Source: Lachnospiraceae bacterium UBA7179 (GTDB taxonomy: Bacteria > Bacillota > Clostridia > Lachnospirales > Lachnospiraceae). Taken from it: DNA of 33,694 nucleotides. The first letter of the stretch is position 1, and each line of letters starts with the position of its first letter. Below are positions 24,808-31,807 of the stretch, one piece after another. The notes under the pieces were generated by a model. That model worked only from the letters and a program-made list of their open reading frames with translations, searched no databases and was not told where the DNA came from. The position numbers and the translations under genes were made by a program. The stretch is taken from the NCBI GenBank assembly GCA_002491195.1, contig DKVL01000104.1, positions 1,781 to 35,474 on the forward strand. The letters run 5' to 3'.

Positions 24808-24823
24808 TGTACTGATTGTTACA
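24808..24823 (-). promoter_or_regulatory. TGTA-N8-TACA site, second copy
   Basis: Read on the minus strand, TGTAACAATCAGTACA is the counterpart of 16759-16774 with one change. It lies 26 bases before the ATG of the 36-residue ORF. Its identity across 8 kb in inverted orientation supports a shared control signal. Confidence 0.45.
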
Positions 24824-24873
24824 TTCTTCGTCAGGTATGGTATGTATCAAGCAAAAAAACTCTCCTTTGCTCT

Positions 24874-25260
24874 CTAAATAGCAATCCACCAACATACACC
24901 ATACTTATCAATAACAGTGGCGCAATATTTATTCCATGGCAGCTCATGGATTGCTTCAATAACAACTCCACCATCACGCAAAACATCAAATGCACGCTGA
25001 ACACTCTCTTCGGTTCCCATTTCAAATACATTGAAAGTCATTGTTTCCCATTTCATTTTATGGATAAAATCTATGTCACAAGGATTTTTTGCTTCGCCTA
25101 TCGCTAAAAAGCCCTCACCATTAACGGATAATACACAATGCTCATAGGCCGTCCCGCTGTCATTTTTCATTTCAAGTGTTATTTCTGCACCAAATGCTTC
25201 ACAATATGTTTTTGCTGCCTCCATACTATTTTTCACATAAACCTGAGTATAATTTTTCAT
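24874..25260 (-). CDS. VOC family (PhnB/glyoxalase-like) protein
   Basis: This 128-residue protein has the vicinal-oxygen-chelate fold pattern of PhnB/3-demethylubiquinone-methyltransferase-like proteins. It opens with QVYVKNSMEAAKTYCEAFGAE, has a central beta strand HCVLSVNGEGFLAIGEA, and ends with the typical WNKYCATVIDKYGVCWWI. Such proteins are small cytoplasmic dimers with roles ranging from metal-dependent catalysis to antibiotic binding; this subgroup is mostly uncharacterised. ATG 25260 follows AAAGGAGA. It is a single gene upstream of the trp region and reads in the same direction. Confidence 0.85.
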   Translation of the reverse strand: MKNYTQVYVKNSMEAAKTYCEAFGAEITLEMKNDSGTAYEHCVLSVNGEGFLAIGEAKNPCDIDFIHKMKWETMTFNVFEMGTEESVQRAFDVLRDGGVVIEAIHELPWNKYCATVIDKYGVCWWIAI

Positions 25261-25646
25261 ATATGTTATCTCCTTTATTTTTCAAATGTCGGTTTGTATA
25301 TACAGCCAAATAAAGCCCTCACCAAACATACCCATTCCGGACGAACTCATTTTACAGGCTGACATTTCACAAATTCTTACACTTTACATTGTTATTCCTC
25401 CATTTCCGATTGAGATTTCACCTGTTTTAAGAGAGTTAATAACTATTATATTTTGTTATTAAATTCTCCGTAAACCCTTGAAAACAGTGAGTTTGTCGCA
25501 GGTGAGCTTTCCCTTATTGTTTCCCTGGTATTATATCGTCTCGTCAGTGTTTGCGAATTCTGATAAGGGAAAATACAAGATGTCCGGTGGGCATCTGCTC
25601 TGTGCCGACCGAAGCGGCAGCAAAGACAAAAAAATCTGATAACACA
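25261..25646. other. AT-rich intergenic region without recognised gene
   Basis: Nearly 390 bp upstream of the VOC gene contain no convincing ORF on either strand. A short GC-richer patch near 25563-25625, reading KYKMSGGHLLCADRSG on the plus strand, could be a gene fragment left by an earlier mobile element, but I cannot assign it. Confidence 0.3.
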
Positions 25647-26054
25647 TTATAACACAAAATAAGAACGACATGGTGAACTGATTGAAATGCTTCTGATTTT
25701 TATAACTGATGATTGATTGAATGATAAGGAGATTCGATACGATGAGAACAATATTTGCAGAATACAATTCACAACGCAATAGAATGCCAGTGCCGCCGGA
25801 ATATGCAGCACCTCGTCCACCTGTATTCTCGGAGCCTGCGTCATTCTGCGTCTGGTATAAGTCGATAACGCATCCAGATATCTCCGTGAACCTTCCTCAT
25901 ACAACGCACCAAGTGCAAGAGATGACTTCCCGGAACCAGATACTCCGGCAATTCCCACAATCTTATTTAGTGGAATATCCACATCAATATGTTTCAGGTT
26001 ATGAACATGAGCATTTCGAATTTTAATCACATTCGGATGATTCTGTTCCTTCAT
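25647..26054 (-). pseudogene. UvrA-like excinuclease/ABC ATPase, truncated N-terminus
   Basis: The first 90 residues are a clear UvrA-type ABC start: IKIRNAHVHNLKHIDVDIPL, the Walker A GVSGSGKSSLAL (about 38-49), LYEEGSRRYLDALSTYTRRR and VDEVLHIPAALA. After residue about 91 the similarity ends and the frame continues into unrelated hydrophobic sequence to a stop at 25647. Full UvrA2-type proteins have 700-950 residues, so most of the gene is missing. Its start lies 80 bp past the stop of the aldo/keto reductase remnant. The deletion probably dates from rearrangements around the integrated element. Confidence 0.8.
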
Positions 26055-26077
26055 TTTCTTATCCTATTATACAGCAA

Positions 26078-26113
26078 AAGCGTATTGCAGGTTACACAAA
26101 CCGCAATACGCTT
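26078..26113. terminator. strong hairpin between aldo/keto reductase remnant and uvrA-like remnant
   Basis: An 11-bp stem (AAGCGTATTGC / GCAATACGCTT) continues, after one bulged A, into GGTT / AACC around a 5-base loop. T-rich sequence follows on the minus strand, so it would end the original aldo/keto reductase transcript. Confidence 0.75.
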
Positions 26114-26134
26114 CCATCTGTACAAAGCTGTTTC

Positions 26135-26300
26135 TTATACAATACTCATAAACCATTCTACAGTTTCCGGTAAATAATGGGAAAAGAATAAGCTTTTTCC
26201 TGTATCAAGTGCTTCAATCTGTTTCATTTCCTCATCAGTCAGCACAAAATCAAACACATTGAAATTTTCCTGCATTCTTTCTTCGTGTGTCGGTATCATC
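26135..26300 (-). pseudogene. aldo/keto reductase C-terminal remnant (integration target)
   Basis: In the frame ending at TAA 26135, the sequence IPTHEERMQENFNVFDF, then LTDEEMKQIEALDTGKSLFF and ETVEWFM, matches the C-terminal 50 residues of classical aldo/keto reductases (after the VIPK-S/T-H-ERM motif). The 5' part of the gene is absent from this window. It overlaps, in another frame, the last codons of the serine recombinase. This is what is expected if the mobile element integrated inside this gene and its terminal ORF now reads into the target. The missing N-terminal part should lie beyond the element's far end, to the right of the window. Confidence 0.75.
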
Positions 26301-28031
26301 ATTGGAATACAAATCTCTTACCTCGGTATCATCATAGGAAAGCACATCTTGAACGTCTTTCGCTACGTCTTTACCAATTCGAGGCTTATAAGGCGATTTT
26401 GCATTGGTTTCACAAGTAATTCCTGTTTTATATACAAAAGTAATCTTATAAGGATTCATTTCACCATTATCGTCAGCACCACCAACGATAATTTTTTCTA
26501 CGATACTTTCAAATATCGTTCTGTCAAATTTTTCTAAGACTTGATTTTTCTCTAAAAGAGATTTAAAGTCTTTGATACGTTTCTTTAAAGTGTTCTCACT
26601 TCCACGTTGTTTCTCAAACACATCACGTTCAGCAAGCAGCTTCTCGCTTCGTTCTCGAAATTCCTCCATTTTGGATACATACGCATCCATCTCTATTTTA
26701 TCGTCAAGCTGCATATCAAGCAGTTTTTTCTTTTTGCTTTCTATGCCTGTCAGCTCCCTGTCAATGTCTAATATTTTCTTTTCTATGGAGCTTTCACTTA
26801 AAGTCTTTTCCACCCTTTCAATAAATTCCTCTAACACCTCTTTATTATCACCACATAATAATTTGTAGGATTCAACAAAGGCTTCCTCTATCATTGCTTC
26901 TGGAACCATCTTACTGTGTGGACAATACTTCTTACCCTTTTTATATCCTTTGATGCAATACCATACTATTTTTGCGTATTTAGTATTGCTGTGCCAATTT
27001 CCTCTTGTGTAGCTGGTTCCGCAAAAACCACATTCTATCATTCCGCTAAAAGCATACTTACGGCTGTATTTTTCACGTTTCCCTACTTCTGCGGATTGGT
27101 TCGGGTTGTGAACCTGCCTTCTTTTTTTCAGCAGGGCATTCGCTGTATCAAATACTTCCTCTGAAACAATAGCCTCATGGTGATTTTTAACATAAAACTG
27201 ATCTTCTTCTCCTAAGTTCATCAAACGCCTTTTGGAAATCGGGTCAACCGTATAAGTTTTTCCTAACCGGACATCACCTTTATATTTCTCATTTCGTATG
27301 ATGCCAAGCACTCCTGCCTGTCCCCATTCATTTCCATATTTTGTTTTGTAGCCTTTGGCATTAAGTTCCTGACTAATCAGGCGTGAACCAATCCCCTGCA
27401 CATAGCGTTCAAAAATATATCTGACTATCTCCGCTTCCTCCGGGATTATTGCCAATGATTTTGTTTCAGGAATATATTCATATCCCAAACAGCCTTGAAA
27501 ACCAACCAACTCTCCACGCTGCATTTTCATTTTTAAGCCCTTTTTTACATTGTCAGAAATATTCTCCACTTCCTGTTGTGCAACCGAGCTTAAGACTACA
27601 AGCAGAAGCTCACCATCCATTGTAAGAGTGTTAATATTTTCATCTTCAAAAAAGACTGCAATATTATGTTCTTTCAACAACCTCACATATTTCAGAGTAT
27701 CGAGCGTATTCCTTGCAAACCTTGAAATAGACTTTGTAATTATCATGTCTATCTTTCCTTCAACTGCATCGGAAATCATTCGCTGAAAACCGTCACGTTT
27801 GGTTATCTGTGTTCCGGTAATGGCTTCATCAGCATACACCTCTGTCATGCACCACTCTTTTTTCTGATTGATAAGGTCTGTATAATAACGTACCTGAGAA
27901 CGATAACTGTTCAACTGATCTTCTGAATCGGTGCTTACCCTGCAATACGCCGCTACACGCAACCTTTCAATCGTTTTTCCTTTGGAGCGATCCACTCGAT
28001 TAGATGTGGCTTTAATTACTTCTATTTCCAA
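26250..28031 (-). CDS. large serine recombinase (site-specific integrase)
   Basis: This 593-residue integrase would integrate and excise the element through a Ser-linked intermediate. The resolvase domain (about 24-170) has the nucleophile Ser33 in YCRVSTDSEDQ, with SRFARNTLD following. A recombinase domain spans about 180-290. A zinc ribbon follows (about 345-400, CGFCGTSY and later YC and CPHSK). A basic coiled coil at about 420-500 precedes the C-terminal DNA-binding tail. The start is TTG 28031 with AAGGTGGTGA upstream. The last codons (from about SNDDTDTRRK) lie in DNA that also encodes the disrupted aldo/keto reductase, so the natural C-terminus depends on the integration site. Confidence 0.93.
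   Translation of the reverse strand: MEIEVIKATSNRVDRSKGKTIERLRVAAYCRVSTDSEDQLNSYRSQVRYYTDLINQKKEWCMTEVYADEAITGTQITKRDGFQRMISDAVEGKIDMIITKSISRFARNTLDTLKYVRLLKEHNIAVFFEDENINTLTMDGELLLVVLSSVAQQEVENISDNVKKGLKMKMQRGELVGFQGCLGYEYIPETKSLAIIPEEAEIVRYIFERYVQGIGSRLISQELNAKGYKTKYGNEWGQAGVLGIIRNEKYKGDVRLGKTYTVDPISKRRLMNLGEEDQFYVKNHHEAIVSEEVFDTANALLKKRRQVHNPNQSAEVGKREKYSRKYAFSGMIECGFCGTSYTRGNWHSNTKYAKIVWYCIKGYKKGKKYCPHSKMVPEAMIEEAFVESYKLLCGDNKEVLEEFIERVEKTLSESSIEKKILDIDRELTGIESKKKKLLDMQLDDKIEMDAYVSKMEEFRERSEKLLAERDVFEKQRGSENTLKKRIKDFKSLLEKNQVLEKFDRTIFESIVEKIIVGGADDNGEMNPYKITFVYKTGITCETNAKSPYKPRIGKDVAKDVQDVLSYDDTEVRDLYSNDDTDTRRKNAGKFQCV
26290..26335. other. candidate left attachment junction of the mobile element
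   Basis: Two copies of the 13-mer TCGGTATCATCAT (26290-26302 and 26323-26335) are spaced 33 bp apart at the point where the recombinase C-terminus and the aldo/keto reductase remnant overlap. One copy probably marks or adjoins the crossover site. The exact base of exchange cannot be fixed without the other junction. Confidence 0.45.
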
Positions 28032-28098
28032 ACTCTAATCACCACCTTCGCTTTTTGTTGTTCTTTGATTAAGTTCAAATCAAATTATACATCAAGCA

Positions 28099-28257
28099 TT
28101 ATGTATTTGCAAGCGAAAAATCGGCGATTATCCCATAATCTTCCATTAGCCTGTTTTTTATCTTTTGATATTCTTCTGTGCTTATCTTTTTTGCGGATAG
28201 TAACTGTTTCAGCATTGCTAATTGCATACTATATCTTAACAGTCTATCTTTTCCCAT
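28099..28257 (-). CDS. SHOCT domain small protein
   Basis: This 52-residue protein is dominated by a SHOCT-type motif, LAMLKQLLSAKKISTEEYQKIKNRL. These short amphipathic helices are commonly found at protein C-termini or as tiny stand-alone proteins next to serine recombinases in Firmicutes elements. ATG 28257 follows AAAGGAGGAA, a strong site. It lies 67 bp before the recombinase and on the same strand, so it probably shares its transcript. A role in modulating recombination or transcription is possible but unproven. Confidence 0.75.
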   Translation of the reverse strand: MGKDRLLRYSMQLAMLKQLLSAKKISTEEYQKIKNRLMEDYGIIADFSLANT

Positions 28258-28290
28258 GAAATTCCTCCTTTCCAATTTTTCAATATCATC

Positions 28291-28333
28291 TGCCAATGAC
28301 AAATAAGAACCCTGTTCTTAGTTCTCATTGGCA
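28291..28333. repeat. 20-bp-arm hairpin upstream of SHOCT gene
   Basis: TGCCAATGA...TAAGAAC and its inverse pair over 18 of 20 positions with only a 3-base loop. There is no U tract on the minus strand. It lies 34 bp before the SHOCT start and may act as a protein-binding palindrome or a leader hairpin controlling recombinase expression. Confidence 0.75.
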
Positions 28334-28544
28334 GACAACTTTTCAAAAAACACATACAGGTGACAGCTCATTACACTGTCCACATCGGTATCGCACCGTC
28401 ATTCTATATTGACCGAATAATCGGAAGTATCATTATCAAAGATATGCCTCATAGCCTCATGTAACTGCTACACTTTTTGCCAGACATTCATCGCTCACTG
28501 CCTTAGCTTCAATACCAGATTTCAATATTCCCTCGCATACACTT

Positions 28545-28769
28545 TCACACAAAAATGAAAGCAGGCAGTTCTTGGCGTGTCCGCATAGCGGCTCCGCATA
28601 TCCCACACGTCCCGTATGTATTTGCATATTCAATTTTCAAGGTACACTTGGACAAAATTTCCTGTCCGTTTTGGATAAAATCATTTCTGGACTTGTCAGC
28701 CCAAAAAGCACATAAGCACTCTCCGTCTGCTATGAACGGTTCTGTAAAGATTATGTGCTTTAGCGGAAT
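28545..28769 (-). pseudogene. Cys-rich reading frame of about 74 codons without a standard start
   Basis: Immediately after the HTH gene, one minus-strand frame runs from about 28769 to TGA 28545 and reads like real protein. It contains KHIIFTEPFIADGECLCAFW, then KSRNDFIQNGQEILSKCTLK and TYGTCGICGAAM, with paired cysteines resembling a zinc ribbon. The only start-like codon in a suitable place is ATT, with GGAG upstream at the end of the HTH gene. A neighbouring frame past the stop (CESVCEGILKSGIEAKAVSDE) also looks protein-like, so the gene may be broken by a frameshift. Between 28334 and 28544 I see nothing else that I can assign. Function not recognised. Confidence 0.4.
28705..28761. repeat. 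11-bp inverted repeat inside Cys-rich frame
   Basis: AAAGCACATAA (28705-28715) and its exact complement (28751-28761) enclose 35 bp. The repeat lies inside the Cys-rich frame and could be chance or a remnant end; no terminator-like U run accompanies it. Confidence 0.4.
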
Positions 28770-28776
28770 GACAAGG

Positions 28777-29106
28777 TTAAATCTCCAGCTTATCGGGTCC
28801 GTATTTATGTAAAATCTGCAACAAAATTTTCTTATGTACGCCCTCTGCCTGTCTATAAATTTCGCACAATGTATCTAACTCGTCAGCGGAAAGAGTATTC
28901 ACATATGGCTTGTAATCGTCCCCTATATAAATTCCACCATCTCCGCCCTGCTTTGTATAAACCGGGAAGCCGGGGGATAAAGCCTGAATATCTCTCTGTA
29001 TTGTGCGGGTAGCGACACCAAGTTCGTCTGCCAGTTCCCTCGCCGTTGTATGCCGCCGGAGAATCAGAATATTCATGATTTCCGTTCTGCGGTTAGTCGT
29101 ATTCAT
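28777..29106 (-). CDS. helix-turn-helix (HTH_11/DeoR-like) regulator, short form
   Basis: This 109-residue protein opens with an HTH_11-type DNA-binding domain (RRTEIMNILILRRHTTAREL, then ELGVATRTIQRDIQAL) followed by a winged GGDGGIYI. A C-terminal half with LSADELDTLCEIYRQA resembles the start of a WYL/DeoR effector region but is cut short compared with the usual 300-residue WYL regulators. ATG 29106 follows GGGGGGTGA. It sits divergently from the mobilisation genes across a 660-bp region, so it may regulate the element's transfer or recombinase genes. This is an inference from position. Confidence 0.85.
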   Translation of the reverse strand: MNTTNRRTEIMNILILRRHTTARELADELGVATRTIQRDIQALSPGFPVYTKQGGDGGIYIGDDYKPYVNTLSADELDTLCEIYRQAEGVHKKILLQILHKYGPDKLEI

Positions 29107-29340
29107 GCTTCACCCCCCTTCTGCTAAATTTCAAATTCTATTGTAAAAAACGAACCCGACAAAACCCGTCTTATTCAAAAAAATAATTTAAAAAAATTTT
29201 TTAAGTGCTGTCTGGCTTTACTGTTTTGACAACCTCTATACCAAACCTTTTGTTTTTCCTGCCATCTTTTGTTGACTTTTCCCCTGCCGCTTGTTAAAAT
29301 TTTTAGTGGATAAAATCATAAATTCTTAAAAGTACACTCA

Positions 29341-29397
29341 AACTGCTATGAGCCAAAGCAGGGTAATTCTGCCCTGTTCTGGTTGTGGCAGTTTTTT
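29341..29397 (+). terminator. leader terminator/attenuator upstream of mobilisation genes
   Basis: An outer stem AACTGC / GCAGTT encloses a CAGGG / CCCTG hairpin and runs into T6 at 29392-29397. It would end plus-strand transcription that starts in the AT-rich region 29160-29330, about 370 bp before mobC. It may act as an attenuator for mob gene expression. Confidence 0.6.
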
Positions 29398-29469
29398 ATT
29401 TGCCAAAGTAATCCTCTTACAGCCCAAATACCGAAAGGCTTTACAAAAGACGGGCGGTAACGCCCTTAT

Positions 29470-29692
29470 GTGTTGTAAGACACTCGCCTAAGCTCGTACA
29501 ACACGCAAACTCCCTACGGGCAGTTTGCACAAGAATAGCAAGCACTGCTCATGTCATGACATGAGCTTCAATTTCCCCAAGTTTCTTACAAGTAGAAACT
29601 TGAAGAAATTGGCTTGCAGAGGGCATATCCCCCTGTCCCCCTAAAAGCGCAAAAGCTACTGTGCCAGCTTACGCAGCACTGACAGCTTTTGC
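29470..29692. other. inverted-repeat cluster, candidate oriT region
   Basis: Five inverted repeats lie within 220 bp upstream of mobC. They are GTGTTGTA / TACAACAC (29470-29504), a GCAAACT / AGTTTGC hairpin (29505-29528), and a perfect 20-bp palindrome with half-site GCTCATGTCA (29547-29566). Next come CAAGTTTCT / AGAAACTTG with outer AATTTC / GAAATT (29570-29610), and GCAAAAGCT / AGCTTTTGC (29649-29692). No ORF is convincing here. Relaxases of this class nick at an oriT next to their own operon, so this is the best candidate. The nick site itself cannot be pinned. Confidence 0.6.
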
Positions 29693-29766
29693 CAAAAAAA
29701 CAACCGCCGGATACGGCATAATCAACCGCATTTTTTAAACATCAATGCAAAGAAAGGAGCTTCAAA

Positions 29767-30108
29767 ATGCCAAACAGAGAACGCAAAATTCCTATTCAGA
29801 TTTATCTAAACGAGGACGAAGATTATATCCTCACGCAAAAACAAAAAGTATCAGGAATGAAAGATAAATCCTCTTTCCTGCGGCATCTAATCATATATGG
29901 TTATGTCTATGACATTGACTATACAGAACTGCGAGAATACAACTCTGCGCTTGCCAAAATCGGGAACAACCTAAACCAGATTGCAAAGCGTATGAACGCC
30001 ACAGGCAACATATACGAAGCCGATGTAAAAGAAGTAAAGGAGCTGATGCAAAAGGTATGGCATACACAAAAATCCATGCTATCACGGCAACCGTCCATAA
30101 AGCAGTAG
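29767..30108 (+). CDS. mobC: mobilisation accessory protein MobC
   Basis: This 113-residue relaxosome protein has an N-terminal ribbon-helix-helix DNA-binding part (KIPIQIYLNEDEDYIL, then SSFLRHLIIYG). The C-terminal MobC block LAKIGNNLNQIAKRMNATG is the family hallmark. MobC binds oriT and helps open DNA for the relaxase. ATG 29767 follows AAAGGAGC. Its last 52 bases overlap the relaxase gene in another frame, so translation is coupled. It reads opposite to the integrase module. Confidence 0.9.
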   Translation: MPNRERKIPIQIYLNEDEDYILTQKQKVSGMKDKSSFLRHLIIYGYVYDIDYTELREYNSALAKIGNNLNQIAKRMNATGNIYEADVKEVKELMQKVWHTQKSMLSRQPSIKQ

Positions 30109-31481
30109 ACTATATCTGCAACCCCGACAAAACCGATGAGGGCATACTGATTTCTTCTTATGGGTGCAGCCCCGAAACCGCCGCATATGATTTCAAATTT
30201 GCACTGTCAAAAACCAAGCAGTCCGATCCAAATAAAGCCTACCACCTGATACAGTCTTTTCTCCCCGGCGAGGTTTCTTATAAGGAAGCCCACCAGATAG
30301 GCGTGGAGCTTGCGGACAAACTTTTAGAAGGGAAATACTCCTACGTTGTCAGTACCCATATAGATAAAGGACACGTCCACAACCACATCATTTTCTGTGC
30401 CGCTGATAACATCAACCATGAGAAATATCATGACTGTAAAAAGACCTATTACAACATCCGCAGCCTAAGTGATAACCTCTGCCGGGAGCATGAGCTTTCC
30501 ATCATTACTCCGGGAGCAAAAACAATGGCTGCAAAGGGCGCAGCCAGAGGCAAAACATATAAAGAATGGCAGGCTAACAAAAACGGTTCTGCGTGGAAAG
30601 AACAGTTAAAATCTGACATTGACGAAGCCATCAAAAACGCCGCATCTTATGAGGACTGCATTGAGCTAATCCGAGCAAAAGGCTATGAAGTCAAAGGCGA
30701 AACTTTCGGGGAAAACGCACACAAATTTATCTCATTCCGTCCTCTGGACAGGGAGCGTTTTGTCCGTGGCAGCGCAAAGTCTTTAGGTGCAGAGTACACC
30801 AAAGAACGGATTAAGGAACGCATCATGGAAAAGGCACTTGCAAAGGAAAAAAAGCGTGTGCCGTTCCCGACCAGAAAGAAGCCCATTGTCAAAGATTATT
30901 CAAGGAAAAATCTTATTGACACAACCGAAGATAAGTTTGCGCAAAGCCCCGGCTTAAAACATTGGGCTGACATCCAGAACCTTAAAATCGCCGCCGCAAG
31001 CTACAGTCAGGCAGGCTCTATTGCGGAGCTTAAAAACCAGATTTCCGCCAAGTCCACACTGGCAAAAACAGCCCGTGAAAGCCTTGTGGAAACCGAGCGC
31101 CAGCTAAAAGATTTAGGACAGATTTTGAAGTATGCAGAGCAGTACCAAACCAACCATATCTATCATGTCCGCTACAAAAAATCCAAGGATAAAGATGTCT
31201 ACCTGCGCCACCATGAAACAGAGCTTATCCTCCATGACGGTGCGGAAAATATGCTGAAACGCTTTGGCATTGACACGAAAAATCTCGATGTCGAAAAGCT
31301 CCGCAGCGACTATAATGCCCTCTATTCCAAAAAGCAGACTTTACAGAAAACATATAAATCTGCCGAGAAAGAAGCCGCTGACCTGAATCGGAAACTGGAT
31401 AACCTCAACCAATATCTTGACCGCAGTTTAGAACAACAATCTGCTGACAAAAAGATTGACAAAAATACCCAATCCCTCTAA
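30057..31481 (+). CDS. relaxase, MobA/VirD2-like (MOBP type)
   Basis: This 474-residue DNA-nicking relaxase has its catalytic module in the first 200 residues. A Tyr lies near the N-terminus (HKAVDYICNP), the ISSYGCSPETA region is typical, and the metal-binding motif HIDKGHVHNHIIF holds three His. The C-terminal half is charged and coiled-coil-like (about 320-460), ending in QQSADKKIDKN. Length is typical of relaxases from small mobilizable elements. ATG 30057 lies inside mobC. No type IV secretion or coupling protein genes appear in the window, so the element looks mobilizable with help from another conjugative element rather than self-transmissible. Confidence 0.92.
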   Translation: MAYTKIHAITATVHKAVDYICNPDKTDEGILISSYGCSPETAAYDFKFALSKTKQSDPNKAYHLIQSFLPGEVSYKEAHQIGVELADKLLEGKYSYVVSTHIDKGHVHNHIIFCAADNINHEKYHDCKKTYYNIRSLSDNLCREHELSIITPGAKTMAAKGAARGKTYKEWQANKNGSAWKEQLKSDIDEAIKNAASYEDCIELIRAKGYEVKGETFGENAHKFISFRPLDRERFVRGSAKSLGAEYTKERIKERIMEKALAKEKKRVPFPTRKKPIVKDYSRKNLIDTTEDKFAQSPGLKHWADIQNLKIAAASYSQAGSIAELKNQISAKSTLAKTARESLVETERQLKDLGQILKYAEQYQTNHIYHVRYKKSKDKDVYLRHHETELILHDGAENMLKRFGIDTKNLDVEKLRSDYNALYSKKQTLQKTYKSAEKEAADLNRKLDNLNQYLDRSLEQQSADKKIDKNTQSL

Positions 31482-31497
31482 ATTCGACACTAAAAAA

Positions 31498-31538
31498 GAG
31501 GGTATCGCAACGAGTTTTTTCTCTGTTGCGATACCCTC
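31498..31538. terminator. hairpin terminator after relaxase gene
   Basis: A perfect 14-bp stem GAGGGTATCGCAAC / GTTGCGATACCCTC has a T-rich loop and begins 16 bp after the relaxase stop codon. On the minus strand it is followed by TTTTTTA, so it can also stop transcription arriving from the cargo genes. Confidence 0.85.
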
Positions 31539-31699
31539 TAATGTATGCTGCCAACTCTATATTCTGTTCTGATCCATGCTTTATGTTGTGTATTTCCCTA
31601 TATCGTTCTTTCATGTATTTCGCTCCATTTTCCAATCGGTTTCCGCTGTATTTCACATACAATGATATGTATGATTACCTAACACATCAATTTATTAAA

Positions 31700-31737
31700 G
31701 AAAGCCAGCAGAATCTGCAAAGAAACTACTGGCTTTC
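31700..31737 (-). terminator. possible terminator of cargo operon
   Basis: GAAAGCCAG / CTGGCTTTC form a 9-bp stem with a 20-base loop, followed on the minus strand by TTTAATAAA. It lies about 70 bp after the triple-repeat protein gene. The rest of 31482-31807 shows no convincing gene. Confidence 0.55.
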
Positions 31738-31807
31738 CTTTACTGTTCATCACGTTTTTTAACCAGATATATACTCCTATGGAGCAATCCTCCAACTCTG
31801 CCCTGTC

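Noticed and set aside
28555..28812. 85-codon plus-strand ORF MKAGSSWRVR...
   Set aside because: It lies opposite the Cys-rich frame and the end of the HTH gene, with no ribosome binding site. The minus-strand reading is more protein-like.
31405..31662. 85-codon minus-strand ORF (MKERYREIHNIKHG...) across the relaxase terminator
   Set aside because: It crosses the terminator hairpin and the end of the relaxase gene and has no clear ribosome binding site. The first 30 residues look plausible but cannot be supported.
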